DNA of 64,000 nucleotides, from NCBI RefSeq assembly GCF_946848805.1, contig NZ_CAMPFU010000002.1, positions 270,501 through 334,500 of the forward strand, given 5' to 3'. This DNA is from Deinococcus sp. Marseille-Q6407. GTDB lineage: Bacteria; Deinococcota; Deinococci; Deinococcales; Deinococcaceae. The translations under genes were made by a program, and so were the position numbers. Below the pieces are notes generated by a model. That model made no database searches. It had not been told where the DNA came from and was given only the letters and a program-made list of their open reading frames with translations. This document shows, one piece after another, positions 50,275 through 62,342 of the stretch; the stretch's first letter is position 1; each line of letters begins with the position of its first letter.

Positions 50275-51170
50275 CGGGCACCTCACCTGCTGGCCTCTGG
50301 ACCGTCACCACCCCCGCCGAGCTGCGCGCCGCCCTGAAAGACGCCCACCGCCAGGGGCAGAGTGTGGGGCTGGTGCCCACCATGGGCTTCCTGCACGAGG
50401 GGCACGCTGCGCTGATTCGCCGCTCAGCCGCCGAGAACGCGCTTACGGTGGTCAGTGTGTTCGTGAATCCCACCCAGTTCGCGCCCAGCGAGGACCTGAG
50501 CAACTATCCGCGTGACTTGGCCCGCGACCAAGCGTTGGCACAGGCTTCCGGCGCAGCGCTGCTGTTTCATCCACAGCCGCAGGACATCTACCCGGCCGGC
50601 CACGCCACCACGGTCAGCGTGGCGGGGCTGAATACTCGCGTCGAAGGGGCTTCGCGGCCCGGGCATTTTGATGGGGTCGCCACCATCGTACTGAAACTGT
50701 TACAGCTGGTGCAGCCGGCCCGAATCTATTTCGGAGAGAAAGACTGGCAGCAGCTGGCAGTGGTGCGCCGGATGGTGGCCGACCTGTTCGTGCCGGCCGA
50801 GGTGGTCGGTGTGCCGGTGGTGCGCGAAGCGAGCGGGCTGGCCCTCAGCAGCCGCAACAGTTATCTGTCGGCGGAGCAGCAGGCGCAGGCCGCGGTGATC
50901 TCGCGGGCGCTGCGGGCCATTCAGGCGGCCTATACGGCCGGCGAACGGGACACAGCGGCTTTGCTGGCGGCCGGGCAGGCAGTGCTGGCGCAGGAGCCGC
51001 TGGAACTGGACTACTTGCACCTGCTGGACGCTGAGCTGCACCCCTTGCAGGGTCAACTGAGCCCCGAACAGGCGGCCGGCGCGCGGCTGGTCTTTGCCGG
51101 CCGGCTGCATGGCGTGCGTCTGATCGACAATATGCCGCTGCTGGCAGCTGAAACTTCTTCGGACATCTAA
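50271..51170 (+). CDS. panC: Pantothenate synthetase
   Basis: 299 residues. Joins pantoate and beta-alanine (coenzyme A pathway). PTMGFLHEGHAALI (HIGH-like), VSVFVNPTQF, SRPGHFDGVATIV, YFGEKDWQQL and SSRNSYLS are the standard blocks. GTG start at 50271 overlaps the TGA of the upstream gene, so translation is coupled. Confidence 0.96.
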   Translation: MTGTSPAGLWTVTTPAELRAALKDAHRQGQSVGLVPTMGFLHEGHAALIRRSAAENALTVVSVFVNPTQFAPSEDLSNYPRDLARDQALAQASGAALLFHPQPQDIYPAGHATTVSVAGLNTRVEGASRPGHFDGVATIVLKLLQLVQPARIYFGEKDWQQLAVVRRMVADLFVPAEVVGVPVVREASGLALSSRNSYLSAEQQAQAAVISRALRAIQAAYTAGERDTAALLAAGQAVLAQEPLELDYLHLLDAELHPLQGQLSPEQAAGARLVFAGRLHGVRLIDNMPLLAAETSSDI

Positions 51171-51181
51171 AGACCGCAAGT

Positions 51182-51201
51182 TGCCCGGCACGGCCCGGGC
51201 A
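51182..51201. terminator. Hairpin after panC
   Basis: TGCCCGG/CCGGGCA, 7 bp with a 6-nt loop, 12 bp past the panC stop. No T-run, so a weak terminator or other element. Confidence 0.45.
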
Positions 51202-51299
51202 GCTGCGGCATACTGAACCGTGACCGTACTCTCATATGTGCGCTGGCCCCCGGGCACGGCGGGCATCCGGAAGCTGAGCGGTCCCCCGCAAGGAGTCTT

Positions 51300-52448
51300 A
51301 TGTTCCGAATCGACGAGCTGCTGATAGAAATGATCAATGCCGGTGCCAGCGACGTGCACCTTCAGGCTGGAAGCCCCCCAATGGGCCGGATCCACGGGGA
51401 TCTGGTGCAGTTCGGCTCCAAGGTGCTGCGCCCCGAGGATACGGCTGCCTATGCCCAGGCCCTGCTGAGCCCCGAGCAGTGGGAGGATTTCGAGTTCCGC
51501 AATGAACTGGACGCCGCTTACAGCCTGGCGGGACACGGGCGCTTCCGAGTCAACGTGTTCCGGCAGCGCGGCTCGGTGGGCATCGTGCTGCGGGTGGTGC
51601 GCGACCAGATTCCCGACTTCGAGACCCTGGGTCTGCCCCAGGAGGTGATGCGCACCATGGCCGAGTCGCCGCGTGGCCTGATTCTGGTGACCGGCCCGAC
51701 CGGCTCCGGCAAAAGCACCACCCTGGCCAGTGTGCTGGACCACATCAACCGCACCCATGCCCGGCACATCATTACCATAGAAGACCCTATCGAAATCATG
51801 CACCGCAACCGCAAATCCATCGTGGTGCAGCGTGAGGTCGGCGTGGACACCCGCGATTTCCGCACTGCACTGAAATACGCCATGCGCCAGGACCCCGACG
51901 TGATCATGATCGGGGAAATGCGTGACAAGGAAACGGTGGAAGCGGCCCTGACAGCGGCGCAGACCGGGCATCTGGTGCTCAGTACCTTGCATACTCAGGA
52001 CGCCCTACGGACCATCAACCGGGTGATCGATTTCTTCCAGCCGTACGAGCGGACCGAGGTGCGCAACCTGTTTGCCGAATCGCTGGTGGGCATCGTCTCG
52101 CAGCGCCTGCTGCGCCGCGCCGACGGGCACGGGCGCGCCCTGGCCACTGAAATCCTGCTCGGCACGCCGCTGGTGGTGGACAGCATCAAGGAAGAGGACA
52201 AGACTCCTCTGATCAAGGACGCCATGCTGGAAGACAACCTGCGCGGCATGCACACCTTCGACCAGCATCTGGCGCAGCTGTATATGCAGGGCGTGATCAG
52301 CATGGAGGAGGGCCTGGAAGCCGCCACCAGCTCGCATGAATACCGGCTGCTGGTCACCAAGGCCGATTTCGAGGGTGAAAAAGCTATCGAGAGCGACCAG
52401 GGCTACAATCGGCCCCAGGCCCACTCCCAGACTTTCGGCCGGCGCTAG
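51300..52448 (+). CDS. pilT: Type IV pilus retraction ATPase PilT
   Basis: 382 residues. Hexameric secretion-superfamily ATPase powering pilus retraction. Walker A GPTGSGKSTTLASV, Asp box TIEDPIEI, Walker B region DPDVIMIGEMRDKET and His box STLHTQDA are intact; the N-terminal PAS-like part (DELLIEMINAGASDVHLQ) is normal. AAGGAG lies before the ATG. Its stop TAG (52446-52448) is made by the first bases of the MITE-like repeat, so the original C-terminus may have been different. Confidence 0.95.
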   Translation: MFRIDELLIEMINAGASDVHLQAGSPPMGRIHGDLVQFGSKVLRPEDTAAYAQALLSPEQWEDFEFRNELDAAYSLAGHGRFRVNVFRQRGSVGIVLRVVRDQIPDFETLGLPQEVMRTMAESPRGLILVTGPTGSGKSTTLASVLDHINRTHARHIITIEDPIEIMHRNRKSIVVQREVGVDTRDFRTALKYAMRQDPDVIMIGEMRDKETVEAALTAAQTGHLVLSTLHTQDALRTINRVIDFFQPYERTEVRNLFAESLVGIVSQRLLRRADGHGRALATEILLGTPLVVDSIKEEDKTPLIKDAMLEDNLRGMHTFDQHLAQLYMQGVISMEEGLEAATSSHEYRLLVTKADFEGEKAIESDQGYNRPQAHSQTFGRR

Positions 52449-52614
52449 AGCATTTGACAAAAGGCTGTGCCAGCTTTTTGGCGAGCGGACTGGTACAGCT
52501 CGCAGAGAGCGAGTACAAAACAAAGAGCAGGACGGACTTGCAAAGCTGCGGAGCAGAGAATGGAGCGGGTGGCGGTGATGTTCCGGCGCACGCGTAATTC
52601 GGAGAACTGCTCTA
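52446..52614. mobile_element. 169-bp MITE-like repeat, copy 1
   Basis: Bounded by TA on both sides, with short inverted ends (TAGAGCA...TGCTCTA). A second copy of the same length lies at 62172-62340; by hand I count about 15 differences, roughly 91% identity. No transposase gene. TA duplication and short inverted ends fit a miniature element of the IS630/Tc1 type. A 9-bp hairpin with T-run (52459-52479) can act as a terminator for pilT. Confidence 0.85.
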
Positions 52615-52644
52615 AAGCTCGGAAGGGCCGCAGCAGATACGGGA

Positions 52645-52667
52645 GGAGACACCAAAAAACTGTCTCC
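52645..52667. repeat. 7-bp inverted repeat before greA
   Basis: GGAGACA/TGTCTCC with a 9-nt loop, 20 bp upstream of the greA -10 (TATACT 52688-52693). Could be an operator or part of an older terminator. Confidence 0.4.
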
Positions 52668-52701
52668 GTGTCCCTGAGCCGGCCCGCTATACTGAAATGC
52701 T

Positions 52702-53169
52702 ATGACAGCTCCCAAAATCTCGATCACTCAGCGCGGTTACGACCGGCTGAAAGAAACCCTGCACTTCCTCAAGACCACCCGCCGCGAACAGATCAGCGAA
52801 AACATGGGCCGCGCCATTGAGGACGGCGACCTGCGTGAAAGTGCCGCCTACGACGAAGCCCGCATGGAGCAGAGCGAGAACGAGGCCCGCATCCGTGAAC
52901 TGGAAGACCAGCTGGAGCGCGCCGTGATCGTGGCGGAAGATGCCGACAGCGGCGCTGGCCTGGGTGCCAAGGTCAAGGTCCGCAGCGGCAAGACCGAGCG
53001 CACTTTTGAACTGGTCGGCACCTTTGAGGCCGATGTGCGCGCCGGCAAGGTGAGCGACGCCAGCCCGATTGGACAGGCACTGATGGGCGCCCATCCCGGC
53101 GAACGGGTGCAGGTGCCCGGCCCCAAAGGCAACATGGAATTTGAGGTGCTGGAAGTCACTTACGAGTGA
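52702..53169 (+). CDS. greA: Transcription elongation factor GreA
   Basis: 155 residues. N-terminal coiled coil with the tip EDGDLRESAAYDEARM, where the acidic residues that stimulate RNA cleavage are kept, so this is GreA rather than the anti-Gre Gfh1. FKBP-like C-terminal half with SPIGQALMGAHPGE. TATACT lies 8 nt before the ATG (leaderless). It is preceded by the MITE, which separates it from pilT. Confidence 0.93.
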   Translation: MTAPKISITQRGYDRLKETLHFLKTTRREQISENMGRAIEDGDLRESAAYDEARMEQSENEARIRELEDQLERAVIVAEDADSGAGLGAKVKVRSGKTERTFELVGTFEADVRAGKVSDASPIGQALMGAHPGERVQVPGPKGNMEFEVLEVTYE

Positions 53170-53232
53170 GCCTGCCGTGACCCGGTACCCCCTGTGCCGT
53201 GCCGGTTCCTCTGGCCGGAACAGCCGGCGCTG

Positions 53233-53279
53233 ACCTGCGGAGAATGCTTTAGCTTTAAGCTGATCCGCAGGTTTGTTGT
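53233..53279 (+). terminator. Terminator after greA
   Basis: 9-bp stem ACCTGCGGA/TCCGCAGGT (53233-53241, 53264-53272) with a loop containing AGCTT-T-AAGCT, then a T-rich stretch. Long loop but a good stem. Confidence 0.65.
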
Positions 53280-53366
53280 GTCCTGCTTGCTGCGGCTTCA
53301 TCACGCTGCACAGGCTTTTTCCGTTTTTTCCGCCTTTTCGACTTGTTCTCTTTGGAGTGTCCTGCC

Positions 53367-54941
<1,575 letters not shown>

Positions 54942-54990
54942 GCTGGGTTGCCCGGGCCTGAGCCGGCCCTGTCAGCCAAAAGAAAAGAAG

Positions 54991-55039
54991 AGCAGGAGCC
55001 GCGCACACTGTCTAGCTGGTGCCGGGACTCCTGCTTTTT
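54991..55039 (+). terminator. Terminator after malQ
   Basis: 8-bp stem AGCAGGAG/CTCCTGCT (54991-54998, 55028-55035), 29-nt loop, then TTTTT. Confidence 0.7.
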
Positions 55040-55086
55040 CTGCTCTTTCCCTGTGGTGGCCGGCCGGATGGTCTACCCTGAACCTC

Positions 55087-55632
55087 ATGCGTTTCCGACT
55101 GCCGTCCGCCCGCCGCTTCGCCCCTTACCTGTTCGGCTTCCTGACCGTGCAGCGCCTGCTGGAACTGCGGGTGGCCCGCCGCAACGAGGCCTGGGCCCGG
55201 GCGAACGGGGCGCAGGAATACGGGCAGGAGCACTACCCGGCTTTTTTCGTGCTGCATCCCAGCTGGATGGCGTTGACCCTGTTGGAAGGCCGCCACAGCC
55301 GTGGCCGGGTCAACCTGCCGGCCCTGCTGGTGTTTGCGCTGGCGCAGCCGCTACGTTACTGGGTTATTCGCACTCTGGGGCGCTACTGGAACACCCGGAT
55401 TCTGATTGTCCCTGGCGGGGAGCGGGTGCGGCGCGGCCCTTTCCGCTACCTCAAACATCCCAATTACGCCGTGGTGGCGTTGGAAATGGCCTCGGCGCCG
55501 CTGGCGGTCGGAGCCTGGCGCACTGCGCTGGCTTACAGCGTGCTGAATGCTGCGTTGCTGCTGCTGGTCCGCATTCCCGCCGAGGAAGCGGCCCTGCAGG
55601 AGTATGCCAAGCAAACCGGCCAGGCCGGCTAA
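55087..55632 (+). CDS. Isoprenylcysteine carboxyl methyltransferase-like membrane protein
   Basis: 181 residues with three to four hydrophobic segments. The C-terminal half has the family pattern RRGPFRYLKHPNYAVVALEM (SAM-binding region with His-Pro-Asn-Tyr) and RIPAEEAALQEY. Bacterial members methylate diverse lipids or phenolics and not prenyl-cysteine; substrate unknown. TACCCT lies 7 nt before the ATG at 55087 (leaderless), so the longer frame upstream is dropped. Confidence 0.8.
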   Translation: MRFRLPSARRFAPYLFGFLTVQRLLELRVARRNEAWARANGAQEYGQEHYPAFFVLHPSWMALTLLEGRHSRGRVNLPALLVFALAQPLRYWVIRTLGRYWNTRILIVPGGERVRRGPFRYLKHPNYAVVALEMASAPLAVGAWRTALAYSVLNAALLLLVRIPAEEAALQEYAKQTGQAG

Positions 55633-55669
55633 GAACAGGCGGACGCCCACGCCGCCTGCCCTCAGGGTA

Positions 55670-57340
<1,671 letters not shown>

Positions 57341-57444
57341 TCAGCGGACATTAAGCTGCGTAAAGGGACCGGGCAGCGCGGCCTGGCAACCGGTCCGGTG
57401 AGGCCGATTCCCCTGATTATTCCATCGGCTCCATCCCACCGGCT

Positions 57445-58749
57445 TTACTCCACAGGGCTGAGGTCGAAATCCCACTCGAACGAGCGGCCCCAGGGCAGGT
57501 TGACCTGGTCGAGGCTGTATTCCCCGCCCAGTTGCAGCGGGAAATAGCCGGCGGCCAGCTCCATCAGTTTGGCCTGGGCGGCCGGGGTGTTCATTTCCGC
57601 TTCGGGGATGGCGGCCCGCAGCGCGGCGCGCAGGCGAGTGGAGTAGATCAGGTCGTTGGCGTACTCGCGGGCCAGCAGGGCCTGCTGTCGGGCCGGGTCC
57701 ACGCCGCCGTCCAGCCACAGCTTGGCGTGTGCCAGCGCCGAGCCGAGGTTGTTACCGGGGGTGCCCCAGGCGGCCAGCGCTGTCAGGTTGGCGTCGCGCT
57801 TTAGGGTACCCAGGTCCTTCCACAGCCGGGTGTTGCCCATATTGACTTTTTCCACGTCCACCACGGCTACTGGCCCCCGGCGCAGCAGCGAGGAAATGGT
57901 CAGCGCCGCCTGGCGCGGGTCGCCGCCGTTAAAGACATAGACGGTCATGTCCGGCGTCTCGCTGCCCTGGGCTAGCCGGAAGCCGGCCGCCCCGGCGTGG
58001 TTTTCCACGCTGCGGGTCAGGGGGATGCCCTCATACTTGATGACTTCCTGCGCGGCCTTGGGGTCGGAATACACTGCCTGCAGTGTTTTGGGCGCCGGCG
58101 TCAGGGCGCGGGCATTCAGCAGGGCCAGCACCTCGTCGGCGCCGGGGTAGACTTTGACGTTGTCCGGGGCGACCTCGGCGGCGAAAGCGGCCAGTCGGGC
58201 GCCCTCGGCAGGGGCGGGGCTCCCGGGCAGGGCGTCGTCCCAGGCGATGTGCAGTTCCTTGAAGACGCCGGCGGCCGCCCAGCGGGTCATCAGCCGGGCC
58301 ACCTCGAAGTTGCGCTGCCGGTCCACTGCGTCAGGGTGGCGCGGAATGGTGATAAAGGCGTAGATGGGCCGCCCGGTTTCGCGCTGCCACTGCGCCAGCG
58401 GCAGCAGCCGGCTGCGAATCCGGGCGGCCGTCTCGGTGCTTTTGCGCGACTGCACCAGCCCGCCGTAAGCCAGCGAATCCAGCGCCACGATCAGCGGTTC
58501 GTCGGCACGGCCGGCGCCCTCAGTGCGCAGCCATTCCAGCAGCCGCGCCGGGTCAGCGCCCTGCTGCGCGGTGCCCAGCAGTTCACGCGGCACCACTTTC
58601 AGCCCGTCACTTTTCAGGCCGGCAATAGCGGCGGGCAGGCGGCTGGTCGCAGGGCGCGAATCCATCGGAATCAGGGTCTGGGCCTGGGCGGTGCCGGCCA
58701 GCAGGGCCAGCCCGGCCGCCAGGGCCGGCAGCGAAAAAAGCTTGGTCAT
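57445..58749 (-). CDS. DUF4127 family secreted protein
   Basis: 434 residues. Signal peptide ([18 protein letters not shown]), then [19 protein letters not shown], which is the DUF4127 opening (proline-rich IPxDxRP). Later blocks are [34 protein letters not shown] and [19 protein letters not shown]. No known activity; probably exported. TAAGCT lies 7 nt before the ATG at 58749 (leaderless), so 28 upstream codons are excluded. Confidence 0.8.
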   Translation of the reverse strand: MTKLFSLPALAAGLALLAGTAQAQTLIPMDSRPATSRLPAAIAGLKSDGLKVVPRELLGTAQQGADPARLLEWLRTEGAGRADEPLIVALDSLAYGGLVQSRKSTETAARIRSRLLPLAQWQRETGRPIYAFITIPRHPDAVDRQRNFEVARLMTRWAAAGVFKELHIAWDDALPGSPAPAEGARLAAFAAEVAPDNVKVYPGADEVLALLNARALTPAPKTLQAVYSDPKAAQEVIKYEGIPLTRSVENHAGAAGFRLAQGSETPDMTVYVFNGGDPRQAALTISSLLRRGPVAVVDVEKVNMGNTRLWKDLGTLKRDANLTALAAWGTPGNNLGSALAHAKLWLDGGVDPARQQALLAREYANDLIYSTRLRAALRAAIPEAEMNTPAAQAKLMELAAGYFPLQLGGEYSLDQVNLPWGRSFEWDFDLSPVE

Positions 58750-58819
58750 GCTGCTCAGCTTAAAGGGGGCACATGATACACATCTGAAGGGTGTGTCTGA
58801 AGGCCCCCAGATGGCAAAG

Positions 58820-58851
58820 TTCAGCCCCCGCACCAGAGGCCGGGGGCTGAA
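58820..58851. terminator. Perfect 11-bp hairpin after the lipoprotein gene
   Basis: TTCAGCCCCCG/CGGGGGCTGAA with a 10-nt loop, on the downstream side of the lipoprotein gene. No T-run follows, but the stem is very stable. Confidence 0.6.
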
Positions 58852-58881
58852 CTGTAGAAATAAAGCAGGACAGGGAAGAGG

Positions 58882-59325
58882 TTAGTCTTTGACCACGGCG
58901 GTGTTCTGGTCACGCAGCCAGAAGTTGCGGCCGCTGCTGTCTTGCAGCCGCACGACCAACTGCACGTTTTCGCCGGGCAGCAGGCCCTCGGCCGGGCCGC
59001 TGGCCAGCACGGCGCGGCAGCCGGCGCCGCAGCTGCTGGGCTGCCAGCGGGCGTCGGCCCGCCACACGCCGCCCTGGGTGACCAGATAGACCGAGTGGGC
59101 GTTCAGCGGCAGCGAGCTGGCCGAGCTGTGGATTTTGACCTGAGTCGAGAGTTCTTCGCCGTTCAGGGTGGGGCGGGCGTCGGCCGTCAGGGTGCGGCCG
59201 GCCAGATTCAGCGAGGTGGGGGCGCGCAGCAGTTCGCCGGCGCTGGGTCCCGCGTTGCCCACCGTGCCGCAGGCGCTCAGCGGAAGTGCGAGCGCAGCGA
59301 GAAACAGGGCAGCCTTGGCTTTCAT
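58882..59325 (-). CDS. Lipoprotein of unknown function, 147 aa
   Basis: Signal ends in the lipobox LSAC (ALALPLSACGTVG, Cys near residue 19). The mature part is a small beta-type domain with two Cys (SSCGAGCRA) that may form a disulfide and a GRNFWLRDQNTAVV end. No family recognised. ATG at 59325 follows TAAGAT by 7 nt (leaderless), which selects it over the ATG three codons earlier. Confidence 0.75.
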   Translation of the reverse strand: MKAKAALFLAALALPLSACGTVGNAGPSAGELLRAPTSLNLAGRTLTADARPTLNGEELSTQVKIHSSASSLPLNAHSVYLVTQGGVWRADARWQPSSCGAGCRAVLASGPAEGLLPGENVQLVVRLQDSSGRNFWLRDQNTAVVKD

Positions 59326-59547
59326 GTGAACCATCTTAGAACAGTCTGGTTAAAATTATCTGACACAGGTCTTGAGTCTTGCGGTTGGCTCCGTTTCTGG
59401 TCACAGTGGGGCCGTATATGAGAGCGGACCTTAATGCCGTGCGGGTGACGGCGGCCGGCCCAGGGCGTCACAATTGAACAATGTTTGTTTTGCCCCAGCT
59501 CCTGCTTGCCAAGACACGGTCCGGAAAGATGCCGTCTGGAGAGGCTC

Positions 59548-60529
59548 ATGCCTGACCCCGTGCCCGCGCAGGCCGAGCTGGAGCAGGAGGTGTGCCGCAC
59601 CGCCGAGCAGTACGACGCCGTGATTGTGGGTGCTGGGCCGGCGGGACTGAATGCGGCGCTGGTGCTGGGCGTCTCGCGCCAGCGGGTGCTGCTGCTGGAC
59701 GGTGGTCCGCCCCGCAACGCGCGGGCACAGGAAGCCCACGGGGTCTTTACCCGGGACGGCATTCGCCCGGTTGAACTCAAGCGAATCGGGCTGGAACAGC
59801 TGGTGCCCTATGACGTGACGGTCCGCAGCGAGCCAGCCCGTCAGGTGCGTGAGATCGGTGACGGGTTCGGGGTGCAGCTGGGTACCGAATGGGTGCTGGC
59901 CCGCCGGCTGCTGCTGGCGAGTGGCATCCGCGACCTGCTGCCGCGTGTCAGTGGCTTGAAGGAGCGCTGGGGCCGCACCATCCACCACTGTCCCTACTGT
60001 GACGGCTGGCCCAACCGGCGCGCGCCGCTGGCGGTGCTGGGCAGCCATCAAGAAGGGCACCATCTGGCCCTCAGCCTGCGTAACTGGACCGAGCACCTGA
60101 CCCTGCTGACCGACGGCCCCGACGAACTGACTGAGGAGCAGCGCCTGGACCTGCAGCGCCTGGGCATTGCCCTCGACACCCGGCCTATCCTGCGGCTGTC
60201 GGGCAAGGACACCGTCACAGTGCATTTTCATGGTGGGGAGACTCTGGAGCTGGAAGGCATTTTCCTGAATCCCACCCAGGACCAGCGCAGCCACCTGCCG
60301 GCCCAGCGACAAACTGCGGGTGGTCAACGAGAACGGCATGACCAGCCGCCGGGGCGTGTGGGCGGCCGGCGATATGACCGGTGCCCCACAGTACGTGATG
60401 AGCGCGGCGGCCAGCGGCATGGTGGCGGCGGTCAGCCTCAACTCCACCCTGATTCACGAGGACGTGCGCGAGTATGGCGCCGCCTTCCACGAGTCACCGG
60501 ATGAAGACCCCGGTGTGGGCGAGGCATAA
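59548..60529 (+). pseudogene. TrxB-like FAD oxidoreductase, frameshifted
   Basis: Pyridine-nucleotide disulfide oxidoreductase related to thioredoxin reductase. FAD site DAVIVGAGPAGLNAAL, redox motif CPYCDGWP and GRTIHH. At 60302-60304 one C too many shifts the frame; without it the sequence continues LPASDKLRVVNENGM and ends in VWAAGDMTGAPQYVMSA, the second FAD loop. The original frame instead reads Gln/Arg-rich nonsense and has no stop until near 60504. SD GGAGAGG lies before the ATG. One indel could be real decay or a sequencing error. Confidence 0.8.
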
Positions 60530-60538
60530 ACTGACCCT

Positions 60539-61180
60539 ATGTCCGCCGATTCCATCCAGCAAGCCTGGTCCCTGATAGAAGCTGGAGCCTACGCCCAAGC
60601 GGCGGCCCTGCTGGAACCCGACCCTTCGCAGGAGGCGCGGCACGTGCTGGGCTATGCCTACACCTTCGCTGGCCGCTTTGACGAGGCCCGCGCCGTATAC
60701 CGGGAACTCTGGCAGGCCGCCCAGGGCCAGCCGGACGCGCACCGTTTCTTGCATCAGCTGGGCATGGTGGAGCGTGAAGCCGGCGACCCTGCCGCCGCGC
60801 TGGCCCTGTTCGAGCAGGAGCGTGCGCTGCTGGAGCAGGAGGGAGCTGGCGCTCTGGAACTCGCGGTGAACGGGTACGAGCTGGCAGTGTGCCGCCATGC
60901 ACTGGGGCAGGAGCGCGCTGCACATGCGGCGCTGGCTGAGGCGTTTGCCCAGGCCGTCACTGCCGATGACCCGGCCACACTGGGCTGCCTGTGGCGTGCT
61001 GCCGGCGACTTCGCCAGGGCGGAGGACCGCAGCGAAGCGGCCCATGACGCCTACACCAACGCCCGAACCAGTTTCGATGCAGCGAAAGACAGCCGGGCAG
61101 TGCAGGAGATAGAGGAACGGCTGTCTGCGTTGGCTGCTGCGGACTCGGCCAGCCCGGAATTACCGGAGGTGCAGCCATAA
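60539..61180 (+). CDS. TPR-repeat protein
   Basis: 213 residues, all-helical, with TPR-like pairs (EARHVLGYAYTFAGRFDEAR, LHQLGMVEREAGDPAAALAL, GYELAVCRHALGQERAAHAA). A scaffold for protein partners; none is known. TAAACT, which overlaps the stop of the upstream broken gene, lies 6 nt before the ATG (leaderless). Its TAA overlaps the start of the HAD gene. Confidence 0.8.
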   Translation: MSADSIQQAWSLIEAGAYAQAAALLEPDPSQEARHVLGYAYTFAGRFDEARAVYRELWQAAQGQPDAHRFLHQLGMVEREAGDPAAALALFEQERALLEQEGAGALELAVNGYELAVCRHALGQERAAHAALAEAFAQAVTADDPATLGCLWRAAGDFARAEDRSEAAHDAYTNARTSFDAAKDSRAVQEIEERLSALAAADSASPELPEVQP

Positions 61181-61803
61181 AAGCCGTCCTGTTCGACCTG
61201 GATGGCACCTTGCACGACCGCTCCGCCACGCTGCGGCGCTGGCTGCCGGGCCACCTGCGGCGCTTTGGTTTGCCGCCGGAGTACGGTGCCCGCTTTCTGG
61301 AACTGGACGACTTCGGCTACCGCTCCAAGCGCGAGGTCTTTCCCCATCTGGTGCAGGAATTCGGGCTGTCCCAGAGCCCAGGAGAGCTGTTCACCGATTT
61401 TGCCGACCTGCCTCGCTGGGCTGTACCTATGCCGTACGCAACCGAAGTGCTATATGAATTAAAAAATAGAGGCGTGAGGCTGGCTCTGGTCACGAACGGC
61501 TGGTCGGAGCCTCAGCGCGCAGTTCTGGCTGTTTGTGGGCTGACCGGCTTTTTCGGGAAGATAGTCATCAGCCGGGAAGCTGGCGTGGCCAAACCCGACC
61601 CGCACAGCTATCAGCTGGCGCTGGATGCGCTGGGCGTGGCTCCGGCCGAGGCATGGTTCGTGGGCGACTCCCCGCGCAACGACCTCTGGGGACCACAGAG
61701 GCTGGGCCTGCGGGCCGCCTGGCTGCCAACCGGGCACCCATTAGGCGGGGAACGGCCGGACGCGACCTTACGGGACCTGCGGGACGTGCTGCACCTGCTT
61801 TAA
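61177..61803 (+). CDS. HAD-superfamily hydrolase with probable ATA start
   Basis: 208 residues. HAD motifs: AVLFDLDGTLHD (I, right at the N-terminus), ALVTNGW (II), GVAKPDPHS (III Lys) and WFVGDSPRNDLWG (IV). Similar to phosphoglycolate/nucleotide phosphatases; substrate unknown. The frame has no ATG or GTG before motif I: the first codon at proper spacing is ATA at 61177, six nt after a perfect GGAGGT (61165-61170). The usual TTG at 61210 would delete the catalytic Asp. I therefore place the start at ATA. The downstream gene begins inside its stop (TAATG). Confidence 0.82.
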   Translation: MKAVLFDLDGTLHDRSATLRRWLPGHLRRFGLPPEYGARFLELDDFGYRSKREVFPHLVQEFGLSQSPGELFTDFADLPRWAVPMPYATEVLYELKNRGVRLALVTNGWSEPQRAVLAVCGLTGFFGKIVISREAGVAKPDPHSYQLALDALGVAPAEAWFVGDSPRNDLWGPQRLGLRAAWLPTGHPLGGERPDATLRDLRDVLHLL

Positions 61804-62153
61804 TGGCAGGCATGTCCGACGCCCCCAACGATGAGGAACTGCTGCGCGACTTTACCCGGATGGTGCCGGTCGGACGCGCTCTGGACAGCGTGCTGTGGCT
61901 GGAAGTCTGCACCGTGACCTGGCCGCTGCCGCACACCCCACAGGCTCGCTGGGAACCGCTCGAAGCGCTGCCGGCCTATGCCACCGCCGACGAGGTGGCC
62001 CAGGCCCGCCGCGCCGCGCTGGAGCGGCCCGAGTATTTTCGCCTCTGCCCCCGCTGCGGCCGGCGCATTCCACGCGGGGCGCTGCACGATGAAAGGCAGT
62101 GCCAGGGCCACGCCGCGCCGGAGCCGCAGACAACCCCGGACACCGCACCGTAA
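61803..62153 (+). CDS. Small Cys-motif protein, 116 aa
   Basis: N-terminal acidic part (DAPNDEELLRDFTRMVPVG), a middle hydrophobic strand (SVLWLEVCTVTW), and a C-terminal CPRCGRRIPRGALHDERQC that looks like a zinc ribbon. No family recognised. The ATG overlaps the HAD stop; an ATG at 61812 is the alternative. Followed by the second MITE copy. Confidence 0.6.
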   Translation: MAGMSDAPNDEELLRDFTRMVPVGRALDSVLWLEVCTVTWPLPHTPQARWEPLEALPAYATADEVAQARRAALERPEYFRLCPRCGRRIPRGALHDERQCQGHAAPEPQTTPDTAP

Positions 62154-62171
62154 CAGGCCGCCCGGCTGTTC

Positions 62172-62340
62172 TAGAGCATTTGACAAAAAGCTGGCACCGC
62201 TTTTTGACGAGCGAACTGGTACAGCTCGCAGAGAGCGAGTGCAAAACAAAGAGCAAGACGGACTTGCAAAGCTGCGGAGCAGAAAATGGAGCGAGCGGCG
62301 GTGCTGTTCCGACGCACGCGTCATTCGGAGAACTGCTCTA
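62172..62340. mobile_element. 169-bp MITE-like repeat, copy 2
   Basis: Same length, orientation and TA boundaries as the copy at 52446-52614. Hairpin with T-run at 62185-62205: 8 of 9 pairs kept although the loop-side bases differ between copies. Ends 2 nt before the hrpB ATG. Confidence 0.85.
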
Positions 62341-62342
62341 GG

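Noticed and set aside
60290..60330. Programmed frameshift in the TrxB-like gene
   Set aside because: No slippery heptamer, no downstream stem; a one-base insertion in a C-run explains it.
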